The notes beneath the pieces are model-generated. The model did not search any database and was not told the origin of the DNA. It was given only the letters and a program-made list of their open reading frames with translations. A stretch of 13,041 nt of DNA, taken from positions 1-13,041 of the forward strand of contig CAMCPC010000009.1 of NCBI GenBank assembly GCA_945876665.1. The letters run 5' to 3'. Within the stretch, counting starts at the first letter, position 1. Each line of letters opens with the position of its first letter. The DNA is from an uncultured Oscillospiraceae bacterium (GTDB taxonomy: Bacteria > Bacillota > Clostridia > UBA1381). Of the stretch, positions 6,995 through 13,041 are shown one piece after another. A program made the translations under genes and the position numbers.

Positions 6995-7918
6995 ATGGAT
7001 GAGAAAAAGAGTAACATACGTCTTGTCAGAACAGGCGGAAGAAAGGTTACAAAAACTACAACTGAATATAATTGGGACAATTTGGACAAAAGAACCTCTG
7101 CGCGCAAACGTCCGGTCAGCGCGGCGCCTGCAAGGAAAAGAGGTTCTTCGGAGCTTGAAAAAAAGGTGAGATACCAGAAGCAGCAGAAGGCAAAGCGCCT
7201 TAAAATACAGAGAAGGCGCGCGCTTATTGTGTTTATCCTTGCTGTGATATTGGTAATCGTGCTTCTGTTTATGACACCGATTTTCAATATCCGTTCCGTA
7301 TCCGTTGAAGGCAACTATCTTGTGACAGCGGAGCAGTTTCAGGAGAAGCTAAAGCCTCTTGTGGGAGAAAATCTTCTCCGCACGGGCAGCGGCAAGATAA
7401 GAAAAACACTTAAAACTATTCCGTATATTGATACAGTAGACGTGCAGAAAAAGATGTTTCCGCCGTCTGTAAAGGTGGTTGTGACGGAATATACGCCTGT
7501 GGCTGTTATAAGGACCGAGGGTAAAAATCTGCTTGTTAATTCACAGCTGCGCGTGCTTACCGACAGCGGCGAACAGGCAGGACCTGTGCCGACTGTGACG
7601 GGTTTTAGCGTAAGCAGCTATAAAACAGGCGAGGTCTTAAAGACCGATGAGAGCGATAAAAAGGAAATCGTTATGACGATACTTTCAACCATTGAGGCTA
7701 CGGGATTGATTGATAAGATGGTGGAAATAAACGTAAATGATATTACAGACATAACGATGAATTATGATAACAGAATAACAGTTATCTGCGGTACACAGCT
7801 TGATTTAGAGCGTAAAATACGGCTTTTCCGCGAAACTGTTATGAGTAATTCTCTTGCCGAAAATGCGCGGGGAACAATGGATTTATCTGAAACAGGAAAG
7901 GCAGTCTATACACCGTAA
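6995..7918 (+). CDS. ftsQ: Cell division protein DivIB/FtsQ
   Basis: DivIB/FtsQ is a bitopic membrane protein that joins FtsL and FtsB/DivIC in the divisome and helps activate septal peptidoglycan synthesis. The 307 residues show the expected layout. There is a long, very basic cytoplasmic tail (1-74, rich in Lys/Arg), then one membrane segment (about 76-94, 'ALIVFILAVILVIVLLF'). A POTRA domain follows (about 97-170, opening 'FNIRSVSVEGN' and including 'IPYIDTVDVQKKMFPPSVKV'), then a beta domain to about 275 and a short tail. The start is supported by AGGGTGA (6984-6990) 4 nt upstream of the ATG. It sits 15 nt after murA and 181 nt before ftsZ, a common arrangement in Firmicutes. Sequence conservation in this family is low, so the call rests on architecture, POTRA motifs and neighbours. 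Confidence 0.92.
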   Translation: MDEKKSNIRLVRTGGRKVTKTTTEYNWDNLDKRTSARKRPVSAAPARKRGSSELEKKVRYQKQQKAKRLKIQRRRALIVFILAVILVIVLLFMTPIFNIRSVSVEGNYLVTAEQFQEKLKPLVGENLLRTGSGKIRKTLKTIPYIDTVDVQKKMFPPSVKVVVTEYTPVAVIRTEGKNLLVNSQLRVLTDSGEQAGPVPTVTGFSVSSYKTGEVLKTDESDKKEIVMTILSTIEATGLIDKMVEINVNDITDITMNYDNRITVICGTQLDLERKIRLFRETVMSNSLAENARGTMDLSETGKAVYTP

Positions 7919-8006
7919 AAGCAAAGTTGCACAAAAAAACTGTCAAAAACAGAAATAATATTGTTTATAATTATTTGCGGATTTGAAAATTTGTTGGAAA
8001 AAACTA

Positions 8007-8035
8007 TTGAATAAGTTGAAAAAACATAGTAAAAT
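8007..8035 (+). promoter_or_regulatory. Likely sigma-A promoter of ftsZ
   Basis: TTGAAT (8007-8012), a 17-nt spacer and TAAAAT (8030-8035) lie in the AT-rich 181-nt gap between divIB and ftsZ. An overlapping alternative is TTGAAA (8016-8021) with ATATAT (8039-8044). No terminator follows divIB, so read-through from murA-divIB may add to ftsZ expression. Confidence 0.55.
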
Positions 8036-8052
8036 AATATATATGCGGAGAT

Positions 8053-8074
8053 TTCCCGGTGAGTTTTACGGGGA
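8053..8074 (+). other. Small hairpin in the ftsZ leader
   Basis: TTCCCG (8053-8058) can pair with CGGGGA (8069-8074), with one T-G pair, around a 10-nt loop. It lies 10 nt before the AAGGAGG ribosome site of ftsZ, has no T-tract and is therefore not a terminator. It might stabilise the message; no known riboswitch class is recognised. Confidence 0.35.
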
Positions 8075-8099
8075 GAAACTACGAAGGAGGATAATTTAG

Positions 8100-9272
8100 A
8101 TGAGTAGTATGCCTATTGATTTGGAAGAGAACACCACAATAGACGGTGCAAGAATTAAAGTCATCGGTGTCGGCGGCGGTGGTAACAATGCTGTTGACCG
8201 TATGATAGAAGCAGGCGTTACAAAGGCTGAGTTTATCTGTGTCAATACAGATGCCCAACAGCTTTCAAACGTAAAAGCTCCTACAGTGCTTCAGATTGGA
8301 GCGAAGCTTACAAATGGTCTTGGCGCCGGAGCAAAGCCTGAAATCGGAAGACAGGCAGCGGAAGAAACAAAGGATGAAATCAAGAATCTTGTAAAGGATA
8401 CAGAAATGGTATTCGTAACGGCAGGTATGGGCGGCGGCACAGGTACAGGCGCAGCGCCTATCATTGCAGAAGCGGCTAAGTCATTAGGCGTTTTGACAGT
8501 TGCGGTTGTAACAAAGCCTTTCTTCTTTGAAGGACCTCAGAGAATGAGAAACGCGGAGGAAGGTATAAAGAACCTTGCAGAAAAGGTTGACGCTATTGTT
8601 ACAATTCCGAATGACCGTCTTCTTAATATTGCAGACAAGAAGGTTACAATCAAGGATTCATTCAAGCTTGCTGACGATATACTTCGTCAGGGTGTACAGG
8701 GAATTATCGAGGTAATTACACAGCGCGGTATCATGAACTGTGACTTTGCTGATGTAAGAACTATCATGAAGGACAGCGGCGTTGCGCATATGGGTATCGG
8801 AATCGGCAAGGGAGAAAATGCCGCTTCTGACGCAGTACGCGCAGCTATTGAAAGTCCGCTTCTTGAAACAAGTATTGAGGGCGCTGAAAATGTGCTTCTT
8901 AATATCACAGGCGGCAGCGAATTCTCACTTGTTGACATGGGCGAGGTTTCAAGCATCGTTCGTGACATGGTAAGCGAGGAAGCTAACATTATCGTCGGAA
9001 CAGCTATGGACGATAATCTTAAGGACGAGATTAAGGTTACTCTTATTGCCACAGGTCTTGACGGTTCAGTCAGACGCGGCGGCGCTAAGGAGAACGGAAA
9101 TGATTTGAAGAGAATAACACCGAAGTTCGCAGGCGGCAGCAATGACAGAAAGTCAGCTTCGTCTTATGCTTCACCTGTTTCAGATCTGGACGATAATTCA
9201 ATCTTCAACAGAAGATTAAAGCCGGGTATGGGAAATATTGATGTGCCTGATTTCTTCAAGCCGGGCAGATAA
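8100..9272 (+). CDS. ftsZ: Cell division protein FtsZ
   Basis: FtsZ is the tubulin-like GTPase that polymerises into the Z-ring at mid-cell and recruits the division machinery. AAGGAGG (8084-8090) lies 9 nt before the ATG. Visible features are the N-terminal nucleotide-binding GVGGGGNNAVDRM (23-35), CVNTDAQ (47-53), the tubulin signature GGGTGTGAAP (111-120), the base-contacting NDRLL (171-175), and the catalytic T7 loop N213-x-D215-F-A-D218. A roughly 55-residue flexible linker follows, then the conserved C-terminal peptide 'NIDVPDFF' (379-386) that binds FtsA, SepF or ZapA-type partners. The length, 390 residues, is normal. The T7 loop has Cys214 where Leu or Val is usual. Codons are biased to those also used in the alcohol dehydrogenase gene, in line with high expression. 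ftsA is not found between divIB and ftsZ. Confidence 0.98.
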   Translation: MSSMPIDLEENTTIDGARIKVIGVGGGGNNAVDRMIEAGVTKAEFICVNTDAQQLSNVKAPTVLQIGAKLTNGLGAGAKPEIGRQAAEETKDEIKNLVKDTEMVFVTAGMGGGTGTGAAPIIAEAAKSLGVLTVAVVTKPFFFEGPQRMRNAEEGIKNLAEKVDAIVTIPNDRLLNIADKKVTIKDSFKLADDILRQGVQGIIEVITQRGIMNCDFADVRTIMKDSGVAHMGIGIGKGENAASDAVRAAIESPLLETSIEGAENVLLNITGGSEFSLVDMGEVSSIVRDMVSEEANIIVGTAMDDNLKDEIKVTLIATGLDGSVRRGGAKENGNDLKRITPKFAGGSNDRKSASSYASPVSDLDDNSIFNRRLKPGMGNIDVPDFFKPGR

Positions 9273-9375
9273 TCTGAAAAAATTCTCGTCGCATCTCACG
9301 TCAAATCCGAGCTTGAAGTATATCATACGACTGCGCTTGGATTTGCCGCGACCTGCTTAGAGTATTTTTCTCAGA
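9273..9375. repeat. Nested imperfect inverted repeat of about 100 bp directly after the ftsZ stop codon
   Basis: Four pairs of arms are nested around one centre. The outer arms are CTGAAAAAATTCTC (9274-9287) with GAGTATTTTTCTCAG (9360-9374), one bulge and one mismatch. Next is GTCGC (9288-9292) with GCGAC (9348-9352), then AAATCCGAGC (9303-9312) with GCTTGGATTT (9335-9344), one G-T pair. The apical pair is GTAT (9318-9321) with ATAC (9325-9328). It lacks a T-tract and is followed by a separate terminator, so it is not simply the ftsZ terminator. It could be a small non-autonomous palindromic element (MITE or REP-like) or a structured 3' RNA. No clear target duplication is seen, and no second copy is present in this window. 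Confidence 0.75.
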
Positions 9376-9397
9376 CGCTTAATATTTACAAAATTCC

Positions 9398-9426
9398 ACA
9401 GACCGTCAGTTTGGCGGTCTGTTTTT
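9398..9426 (+). terminator. Intrinsic terminator of ftsZ
   Basis: ACAGACCGTCA (9398-9408) pairs with TGGCGGTCTGT (9412-9422) in an 11-bp stem with one G-T pair and a GTT triloop, followed by T5. It lies 126 nt after the ftsZ stop codon, beyond the nested repeat. Confidence 0.93.
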
Positions 9427-9483
9427 GTATGAGAAAAGTTTATCTAAACTATTGACAAAGAACTGCATTTAATTCTGCACAAC

Positions 9484-9515
9484 AAAAAATCGGAGTAAGC
9501 TATGCTTACTCCGAT
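9484..9515 (-). terminator. Intrinsic terminator of the tRNA-Asp gene
   Basis: ATCGGAGTAAGC (9489-9500 with the next base) and GCTTACTCCGAT (9504-9515) form a perfect stem of about 12 bp around a 3-nt loop. On the minus strand it is followed by T6 (9489-9484). The hairpin begins only 1 nt after the encoded CCA end of the tRNA. Confidence 0.93.
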
Positions 9516-9516
9516 A

Positions 9517-9593
9517 TGGCGACCCGGATGAGGCTCGAACTCACGACCTCCAGCGTGACAGGCTGGCGTTCTAACCAACTGAACTACCGGGCC
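9517..9593 (-). tRNA. tRNA-Asp (anticodon GTC)
   Basis: Read on the minus strand, the 77-nt gene opens GGCCCGG and closes CCGGGTC, a 7-bp acceptor stem with one G-T pair, then discriminator G and encoded CCA. The D arm (AGTTCAGTTGGTTAGAAC), the anticodon arm (CCAGC-CTGTCAC-GCTGG, anticodon GTC at 9559-9557) and the T arm (GTGAGTTCGAGCCTCAT region) are all complete. Discriminator G73 and the GTC anticodon are identity elements of tRNA-Asp. It has a consensus promoter and its own terminator, so it is a single-gene transcription unit. Confidence 0.97.
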
Positions 9594-9617
9594 ATATTTA
9601 ATTTTGACTGCTTGTCT

Positions 9618-9646
9618 ATTATACAAGAAAATACGATAAATGTCAA
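9618..9646 (-). promoter_or_regulatory. Consensus sigma-A promoter of tRNA-Asp
   Basis: On the minus strand, TTGACA (9646-9641), 17 nt and TATAAT (9623-9618) form a perfect consensus promoter. The predicted start is about 18 nt before the mature tRNA 5' end. An A/T-only tract lies directly upstream of the -35 box and may act as an UP element. Confidence 0.93.
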
Positions 9647-9701
9647 TACTATTTTTTAAAAATTTTTAATAAAATTTTAAATAAATTTGTCATTTAATAA
9701 A

Positions 9702-9730
9702 TTGACACATTCTGAAAATAAGGGTATACT
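9702..9730 (+). promoter_or_regulatory. Near-consensus sigma-A promoter of mgtE
   Basis: TTGACA (9702-9707), 17 nt and TATACT (9725-9730) place the transcript start near 9737, only about 16 nt before the ATG at 9753. That leader is just long enough for the ribosome site and leaves no room for an Mg2+-sensing M-box riboswitch. Confidence 0.9.
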
Positions 9731-9752
9731 ATATATTAGGGAGGTGGTGAAT

Positions 9753-11096
9753 ATGAGCACAACAATTTCAAATACAATAGAAACACTTTTGAAGAATAAG
9801 AGATATTCATCACTTCGTGATGTGCTTTCAACGATGAACGAGGCTGATATTGCGGCATTGTTTGCGGAGATAAAAGAGGACAGTCTGCCGCTCTTGTTCC
9901 GGCTGCTGCCAAAGGACCTTGCGGCGGATACATTCGCACTTATGGATACGGACGGTCAGGAGCTTCTTATACGTGGTTTTTCCGATAACGAGATTAAAGA
10001 GGTCTTTGATGAGCTTTACGTGGACGATGCGGCGGATATTGTCGAGGAAATGCCTGCCAATGTGGTAAAGCGTATTCTGAAAAACACTGACCCCGAAATG
10101 CGTCAGATGATAAATGAAATACTGAAATATCCCGAGGACAGTGCGGGTTCTCTTATGACTACGGACTATATCAGTCTGCGTCCGAAAATGACCGTCAGCG
10201 ATGCGATAAAGCGTATACGCCGTACCATAAACGATGCGGAAACGATTTATACCTGTTATATTACTGATGATAACAGGAAGCTTCTCGGTTATCTTTCGGT
10301 TAAAAATCTTCTGCTTGCCGGGCCGGAGGAAAAAATCTGCGACATCATGGATACAACGATTATATGCGTTCATACTCTTGCTGATAAAGAGGACGTGGCA
10401 AAGGACATGAACAAGTATGACTTTGTTACCATGCCCGTCGTGGACGATGAGGGACGGCTTGTGGGTATCGTAACATTTGACGACGCCATTGACGTTATGC
10501 AGGACGAGGCGACAGAGGATATTGAGCGAATGGCGGCTATCAGCCCCACAGAGGAGTCATACTTCAAAACGTCGGATTTTAATCACGCAAGGAACAGAAT
10601 TTTGTGGCTTTTGATACTTATGCTTTCAGCGGCAATAACAGGCGGCATACTTACAAAATACGAGGACGCCTGTTCGGCAATACCGCTTTTGGTATCGTTT
10701 ATACCGATGCTTATGAGTACGGGCGGAAACTGTGGCTCGCAAAGCTCCACCATGATAATCCGAGGTATGAGTGTGGACGAAATAAAGCTTAAGGACTTCT
10801 TTAAGGTGGTATTTACGGAGCTGCGTATTTCGCTGATTATAAGCGTGACGCTTGCGGTGGTGAACGGCATACGCATATGGATTATGGAGGGCGATTTAAA
10901 AATCGCCGTTGTGGTGAGTGTGTCGATTATATTTATTGTAATCATATCGCAGTTTATAGGCTGCACGCTGCCTATGCTTGCAAAGCGGTGCAGACTTGAC
11001 CCTGCCGTAATGGCGGCTCCGCTTATTACGACCATTGTTGACGCTGCGTCAATACTTGTTTATTTCAGTATTGCGACAAGATTTTTCAATATTTAA
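9753..11096 (+). CDS. mgtE: Magnesium transporter/channel MgtE
   Basis: MgtE is a homodimeric Mg2+ channel of the inner membrane, gated by Mg2+ binding to its cytoplasmic domains. I start at ATG 9753 because GGAGGTG (9740-9746) lies 6 nt upstream. An in-frame upstream extension would begin before the promoter. The 447 residues show the full layout: helical N domain (1-130), two CBS domains (about 131-255, 'DSAGSLMTTDYISL' to 'VGIVTFDDAIDVM'), an amphipathic plug helix, then five membrane helices (about 282-445). The pore region has 'PMLMSTGGNCGSQSSTMIIRG' in parts typical of the family, and 'DPAVMAAPLITTIVD' ends with Asp430, the counterpart of the selectivity Asp432 of Thermus thermophilus MgtE. 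The gene stands alone between the divergent tRNA and the downstream dehydrogenase. Some family members also move Co2+ or Ni2+. Confidence 0.96.
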   Translation: MSTTISNTIETLLKNKRYSSLRDVLSTMNEADIAALFAEIKEDSLPLLFRLLPKDLAADTFALMDTDGQELLIRGFSDNEIKEVFDELYVDDAADIVEEMPANVVKRILKNTDPEMRQMINEILKYPEDSAGSLMTTDYISLRPKMTVSDAIKRIRRTINDAETIYTCYITDDNRKLLGYLSVKNLLLAGPEEKICDIMDTTIICVHTLADKEDVAKDMNKYDFVTMPVVDDEGRLVGIVTFDDAIDVMQDEATEDIERMAAISPTEESYFKTSDFNHARNRILWLLILMLSAAITGGILTKYEDACSAIPLLVSFIPMLMSTGGNCGSQSSTMIIRGMSVDEIKLKDFFKVVFTELRISLIISVTLAVVNGIRIWIMEGDLKIAVVVSVSIIFIVIISQFIGCTLPMLAKRCRLDPAVMAAPLITTIVDAASILVYFSIATRFFNI

Positions 11097-11177
11097 AATA
11101 GAACCTTAAAGTTGTACAAATCAACTGAAATAAATTTATGCAAAAAGTAAAATCTTTGTAAATATGCTTTAATTGTA

Positions 11178-11206
11178 TTGAAAAATATTATGCAAAGTGA
11201 TATAAT
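11178..11206 (+). promoter_or_regulatory. Strong sigma-A promoter of the alcohol dehydrogenase gene (extended -10)
   Basis: TTGAAA (11178-11183), 17 nt and TATAAT (11201-11206), with TG one base upstream of the -10 box, give a strong promoter. The predicted start, near 11213, falls inside the left arm of the downstream inverted repeat. Confidence 0.9.
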
Positions 11207-11250
11207 GTAGTTGTTAGATTGATAATAATTTAACAACTACTTTTTATTTT
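11207..11250 (+). terminator. Inverted repeat with T-tract in the dehydrogenase leader; likely mgtE terminator and possible operator
   Basis: GTAGTTGTTA (11207-11216) and TAACAACTAC (11231-11240) form a perfect 10-bp stem with a 14-nt loop, followed by TTTTTATTTT. RNA arriving from mgtE, which has no other terminator, would fold the whole stem. RNA starting at the dehydrogenase promoter would begin within the left arm and largely escape it. The inner TTGTTA/TAACAA halves resemble Rex half-sites, but the 14-nt gap is not the canonical 6. It ends directly at the AGGAGG ribosome site. Confidence 0.65.
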
Positions 11251-11265
11251 AGGAGGTTACATATT

Positions 11266-12447
11266 ATGGGAAGATTTACACTACCGAGAGATTTATATTA
11301 TGGAAAGGGTTCTCTGGAGAATCTTAAGAACCTTGAGGGTAAGAAGGCAATCGTTGTTTCGGGCGGCAGCTCAATGAGAAAGGGCGGTTTCCTTGATAAG
11401 GTTGAAGCATATCTGAAGGAAGCAGGTATGGAGGTTGCATTCTTTGAGGGCGTTGAGCCTGACCCGTCAGTAGAAACCGTTATGAAGGGCGCTGCAGCTA
11501 TGACAGAGTTCCAGCCTGACTGGATTGTTTCAATCGGCGGCGGTTCACCGATTGACGCTGCAAAGGCTATGTGGGCATTCTATGAATATCCTGACACAAC
11601 CTTTGAGGATTTATGCACACCGTTCAATTTCCCAAGACTTCGTCAGAAGGCTCGCTTCTGCGCTATTCCGTCAACATCGGGTACAGCTACAGAGGTGACA
11701 GCATTCTCAGTTATCACAGATTATGCAAAGGGTGTTAAGTATCCTCTTGCTGACTTTGAAATCACACCTGACGTTGCTATTGTTGACCCTGACCTTGTTG
11801 CTTCACTTCCTGTAAAGCAGGTTGCATACACAGGTATGGACGCTCTTACACATGCTGTTGAGGCATATGTTTCAACGCTTAATTCACCGTTCACAGACCC
11901 TCTTGCTATAAAGGCGATAGAAATGGTGTTTGATTATCTTCCGCAGTCATATCTTGGCGATATGGACGCAAGAGAGCAGATGCACTATGCACAGTGTCTT
12001 GCAGGTCAGGCATTCTCAAATGCTCTTTTGGGTATAGTACACTCAATGGCTCACAAGACAGGCGCTGCATTCTCAACAGGTCACATTCCTCACGGCTGCG
12101 CTAACGCTATATATCTTCCATACGTTATCAAGTATAACGCACACGAGCCGGAGGCTATGAGAAGATACGCAGACATCGCAAGACGCGTAGGTCTTGGCGG
12201 CACATCAGAAAAGGCACAGGTTAACGCGCTAATCGCAAAGATTGAGGAATTCAACAGAGCGATGAATATTCCTAAGACATTGAAGGAATTTGGTGTTAAT
12301 GAGGACGAATTCAAGGAGAAGGTTGCTAAGATTGCGGAGCTTGCAGTAGGCGATGCCTGCACAGGCTCAAATCCGAGAACAATTACACCGGAGCAGATGG
12401 AAAAGCTGTTTGTATGTACATACTACGGCACAGAGGTAGATTTCTAA
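11266..12447 (+). CDS. Iron-containing alcohol dehydrogenase
   Basis: This is a cytoplasmic NAD(P)H-dependent dehydrogenase of the Fe-ADH (group III) family. In fermentation it would reduce an aldehyde (acetaldehyde, butyraldehyde or a similar compound) to the alcohol and regenerate NAD(P)+. AGGAGG (11251-11256) lies 9 nt before the ATG. The 393 residues cover the whole family length. Visible motifs are the dinucleotide loop SIGGGSPIDAAKA (89-101), PSTSGTATEVT (135-145), and the metal ligands Asp192 and His196 (GMDALTHAVEAY), His259 (VHSMAH, with conserved His263) and His276 (PHGCANAI), all intact. Sequence style is close to the dehydrogenase half of AdhE and to butanol dehydrogenases; exact substrate and cofactor cannot be told. 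Codons are strongly biased (TCA for Ser, GCT/GCA for Ala, ACA for Thr), fitting high expression from the strong promoter. It converges on rlmH across a shared terminator. Confidence 0.95.
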   Translation: MGRFTLPRDLYYGKGSLENLKNLEGKKAIVVSGGSSMRKGGFLDKVEAYLKEAGMEVAFFEGVEPDPSVETVMKGAAAMTEFQPDWIVSIGGGSPIDAAKAMWAFYEYPDTTFEDLCTPFNFPRLRQKARFCAIPSTSGTATEVTAFSVITDYAKGVKYPLADFEITPDVAIVDPDLVASLPVKQVAYTGMDALTHAVEAYVSTLNSPFTDPLAIKAIEMVFDYLPQSYLGDMDAREQMHYAQCLAGQAFSNALLGIVHSMAHKTGAAFSTGHIPHGCANAIYLPYVIKYNAHEPEAMRRYADIARRVGLGGTSEKAQVNALIAKIEEFNRAMNIPKTLKEFGVNEDEFKEKVAKIAELAVGDACTGSNPRTITPEQMEKLFVCTYYGTEVDF

Positions 12448-12464
12448 TCCATGTGAATAAATAT

Positions 12465-12498
12465 GAAAAATCCGACAGGTTCGCCTGTCGGATTTTTC
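12465..12498. terminator. Bidirectional terminator between the dehydrogenase and rlmH
   Basis: GAAAAATCCGACAGG (12465-12479), a TTCG loop (12480-12483) and CCTGTCGGATTTTTC (12484-12498) form a perfect 15-bp stem with an A-run on one side and a T-run on the other. It serves the plus-strand dehydrogenase (17 nt after its stop) and minus-strand rlmH (3 nt after its stop). Confidence 0.96.
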
Positions 12499-12501
12499 GT
12501 G

Positions 12502-12978
12502 TTATTTGTGATAGCTTTCATTATTGTTGATTTTAAACGCACGGTAAATCTGTTCGAGCAGCACCACGCGCATAAGCTGGTGGGGGAGTGTCATGCGTCC
12601 GAAGCTCAGACGCAGGTTTGATTTGCATTTTACCGCGTCGGCAAGTCCGAGTGAACCGCCGATTATAAATGTGATATTGCTTGATGTCATGGAAATATCT
12701 GAAATCTTTTCTGCAAGCTCCTCGGAGGATAATTCCTTGCCCTCAATGCACAGTGTTACAACAAAGGAATTTTGGGGGAGCTTTGCAAGGATTTTCGCGC
12801 CCTCTTTTTCTTTGACTAATTCCATTTCCTTTCCCGAGGCATTGTCGGGGATTTTTTCGTCCTGCACTTCTGTTATGTTAAGCTTTACGAAGCGCGAAAG
12901 CCGCTTTGCGTATTCGTCAATCGCCGCAGTAAAATATTTCTCTTTTATTTTTCCGACTGATATAATATTAATATTCAT
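12502..12978 (-). CDS. rlmH: 23S rRNA (pseudouridine1915-N3)-methyltransferase RlmH
   Basis: RlmH is a SPOUT-fold enzyme that uses S-adenosylmethionine to methylate N3 of pseudouridine 1915 in helix 69 of 23S rRNA, acting on the assembled 70S ribosome. The 158 residues match the family length of about 155-160. Visible features are the N-terminal 'INIISVGKIKEKY', the knot's SAM-binding FIIGGSLGL (104-112), and the C-terminal block 'LSFGRMTLPHQL' (124-135) plus 'LLEQIYRAFKI' ending in YHK. The usual Gly-Glu before the terminal Tyr-His-Lys is replaced by Asn-Glu-Ser, a mild variation. TAAGGAC with its AAGGA core (12991-12987) lies 8 nt before the ATG at 12978. It may be the last gene of a minus-strand operon, since an open frame ends 11 nt upstream of its start codon. 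Confidence 0.96.
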   Translation of the reverse strand: MNINIISVGKIKEKYFTAAIDEYAKRLSRFVKLNITEVQDEKIPDNASGKEMELVKEKEGAKILAKLPQNSFVVTLCIEGKELSSEELAEKISDISMTSSNITFIIGGSLGLADAVKCKSNLRLSFGRMTLPHQLMRVVLLEQIYRAFKINNNESYHK

Positions 12979-12989
12979 ATTTCTTGTCC

Positions 12990-13041
12990 TTAAAATAATG
13001 TTGGTTTGTACCTGTCCGCCACCTGTAGCGTCATGTCATTG
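12990..13041 (-). CDS. Possible 3' end of an upstream minus-strand gene (partial)
   Basis: On the minus strand one frame is open from the window edge to a TAA at 12992-12990, encoding 16 residues that include 'MTLQVADRYKPTLF'. The stop lies 11 nt before the rlmH ATG and overlaps its ribosome site, which is typical of operon neighbours. In Clostridia an MBL-fold hydrolase (YycJ-like) often precedes rlmH, and '-DMTLQV-' would be compatible with its end, but this is too short to identify. The other two frames close early. Confidence 0.4.
   Translation of the reverse strand, partial: NDMTLQVADRYKPTLF

Noticed and set aside
9444..9626. Minus-strand 60-codon open frame reading 'VVQLVRTPACHAGGREFEPH'
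   Set aside because: It is the translation of the tRNA-Asp gene itself, a well-known false protein.
9687..9752. Upstream extension of mgtE to a start at 9687
   Set aside because: It would begin before the promoter, within untranscribed DNA; the well-placed ribosome site decides for 9753.
9828..10373. Minus-strand open frame of 181 codons opposite mgtE
   Set aside because: It is a shadow of the strongly conserved mgtE frame and resembles no protein family.
11211..11236. Canonical Rex operator upstream of the alcohol dehydrogenase
   Set aside because: The half-sites TTGTTA and TAACAA are right but separated by 14 nt instead of 6, so I keep it only as a speculation.
1..13041. CRISPR array, prophage, integrase or insertion-sequence transposase
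   Set aside because: No direct repeat-spacer pattern and no transposase, integrase or phage-like protein is visible in any frame.

Overview
This window looks like chromosome from an anaerobic, low-to-mid GC Gram-positive bacterium of the class Clostridia, probably of a gut type. The reasons are strong AAGGAGG-type ribosome sites, consensus sigma-A promoters, a murA-divIB-ftsZ cell-wall/division cluster, an iron-dependent alcohol dehydrogenase of the fermentative type, and a very large secreted multi-module polysaccharidase next to an AraC-type regulator. A pectin/arabinogalactan degrader of the Monoglobus/Ruminococcaceae sort would fit, but the genus is inference only.

Region 1 (1-5548) is a carbohydrate-use locus. 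The 5' end of an AraC-like regulator gene leaves the window on the minus strand. It is divergent from a secreted GH30-type glycosidase, and the two promoters interlock within about 45 bp. The GH30 frame stops at 1725, but the missing end of its beta-sandwich, and then a long string of binding and Ig-like modules ending in a GH43 catalytic domain, continue in the +1 frame to 5509. Without that one-base shift this would be a single protein of about 1715 residues (GH30 - small beta module - Big2 - F5/8C - beta-sandwich - Pro/Thr linker - LamG-like - Ig-like - GH43). A perfect Shine-Dalgarno and ATG lie exactly at the GH43 boundary.

Region 2 (5549-9426) is housekeeping: murA, divIB/ftsQ and ftsZ, all on the plus strand. 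murA and divIB are 15 nt apart and share a promoter; ftsZ has its own promoter and leader. Between the ftsZ stop codon and its terminator lies a nested imperfect inverted repeat of about 100 bp that no gene explains.

Region 3 (9427-11250) holds a minus-strand tRNA-Asp(GTC) with a consensus promoter and a very tight terminator. It is divergent from mgtE, a magnesium transporter/channel gene, which also has a near-consensus promoter. The two promoters share an almost pure A/T spacer. Downstream of mgtE, a perfect 10-bp inverted repeat plus T-tract overlaps the start of the next transcript.

Region 4 (11251-13041) has an iron-containing alcohol dehydrogenase on the plus strand. It converges on minus-strand rlmH across a perfect 15-bp bidirectional terminator. 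A few codons that may be the end of another minus-strand gene lie upstream of rlmH at the window edge.
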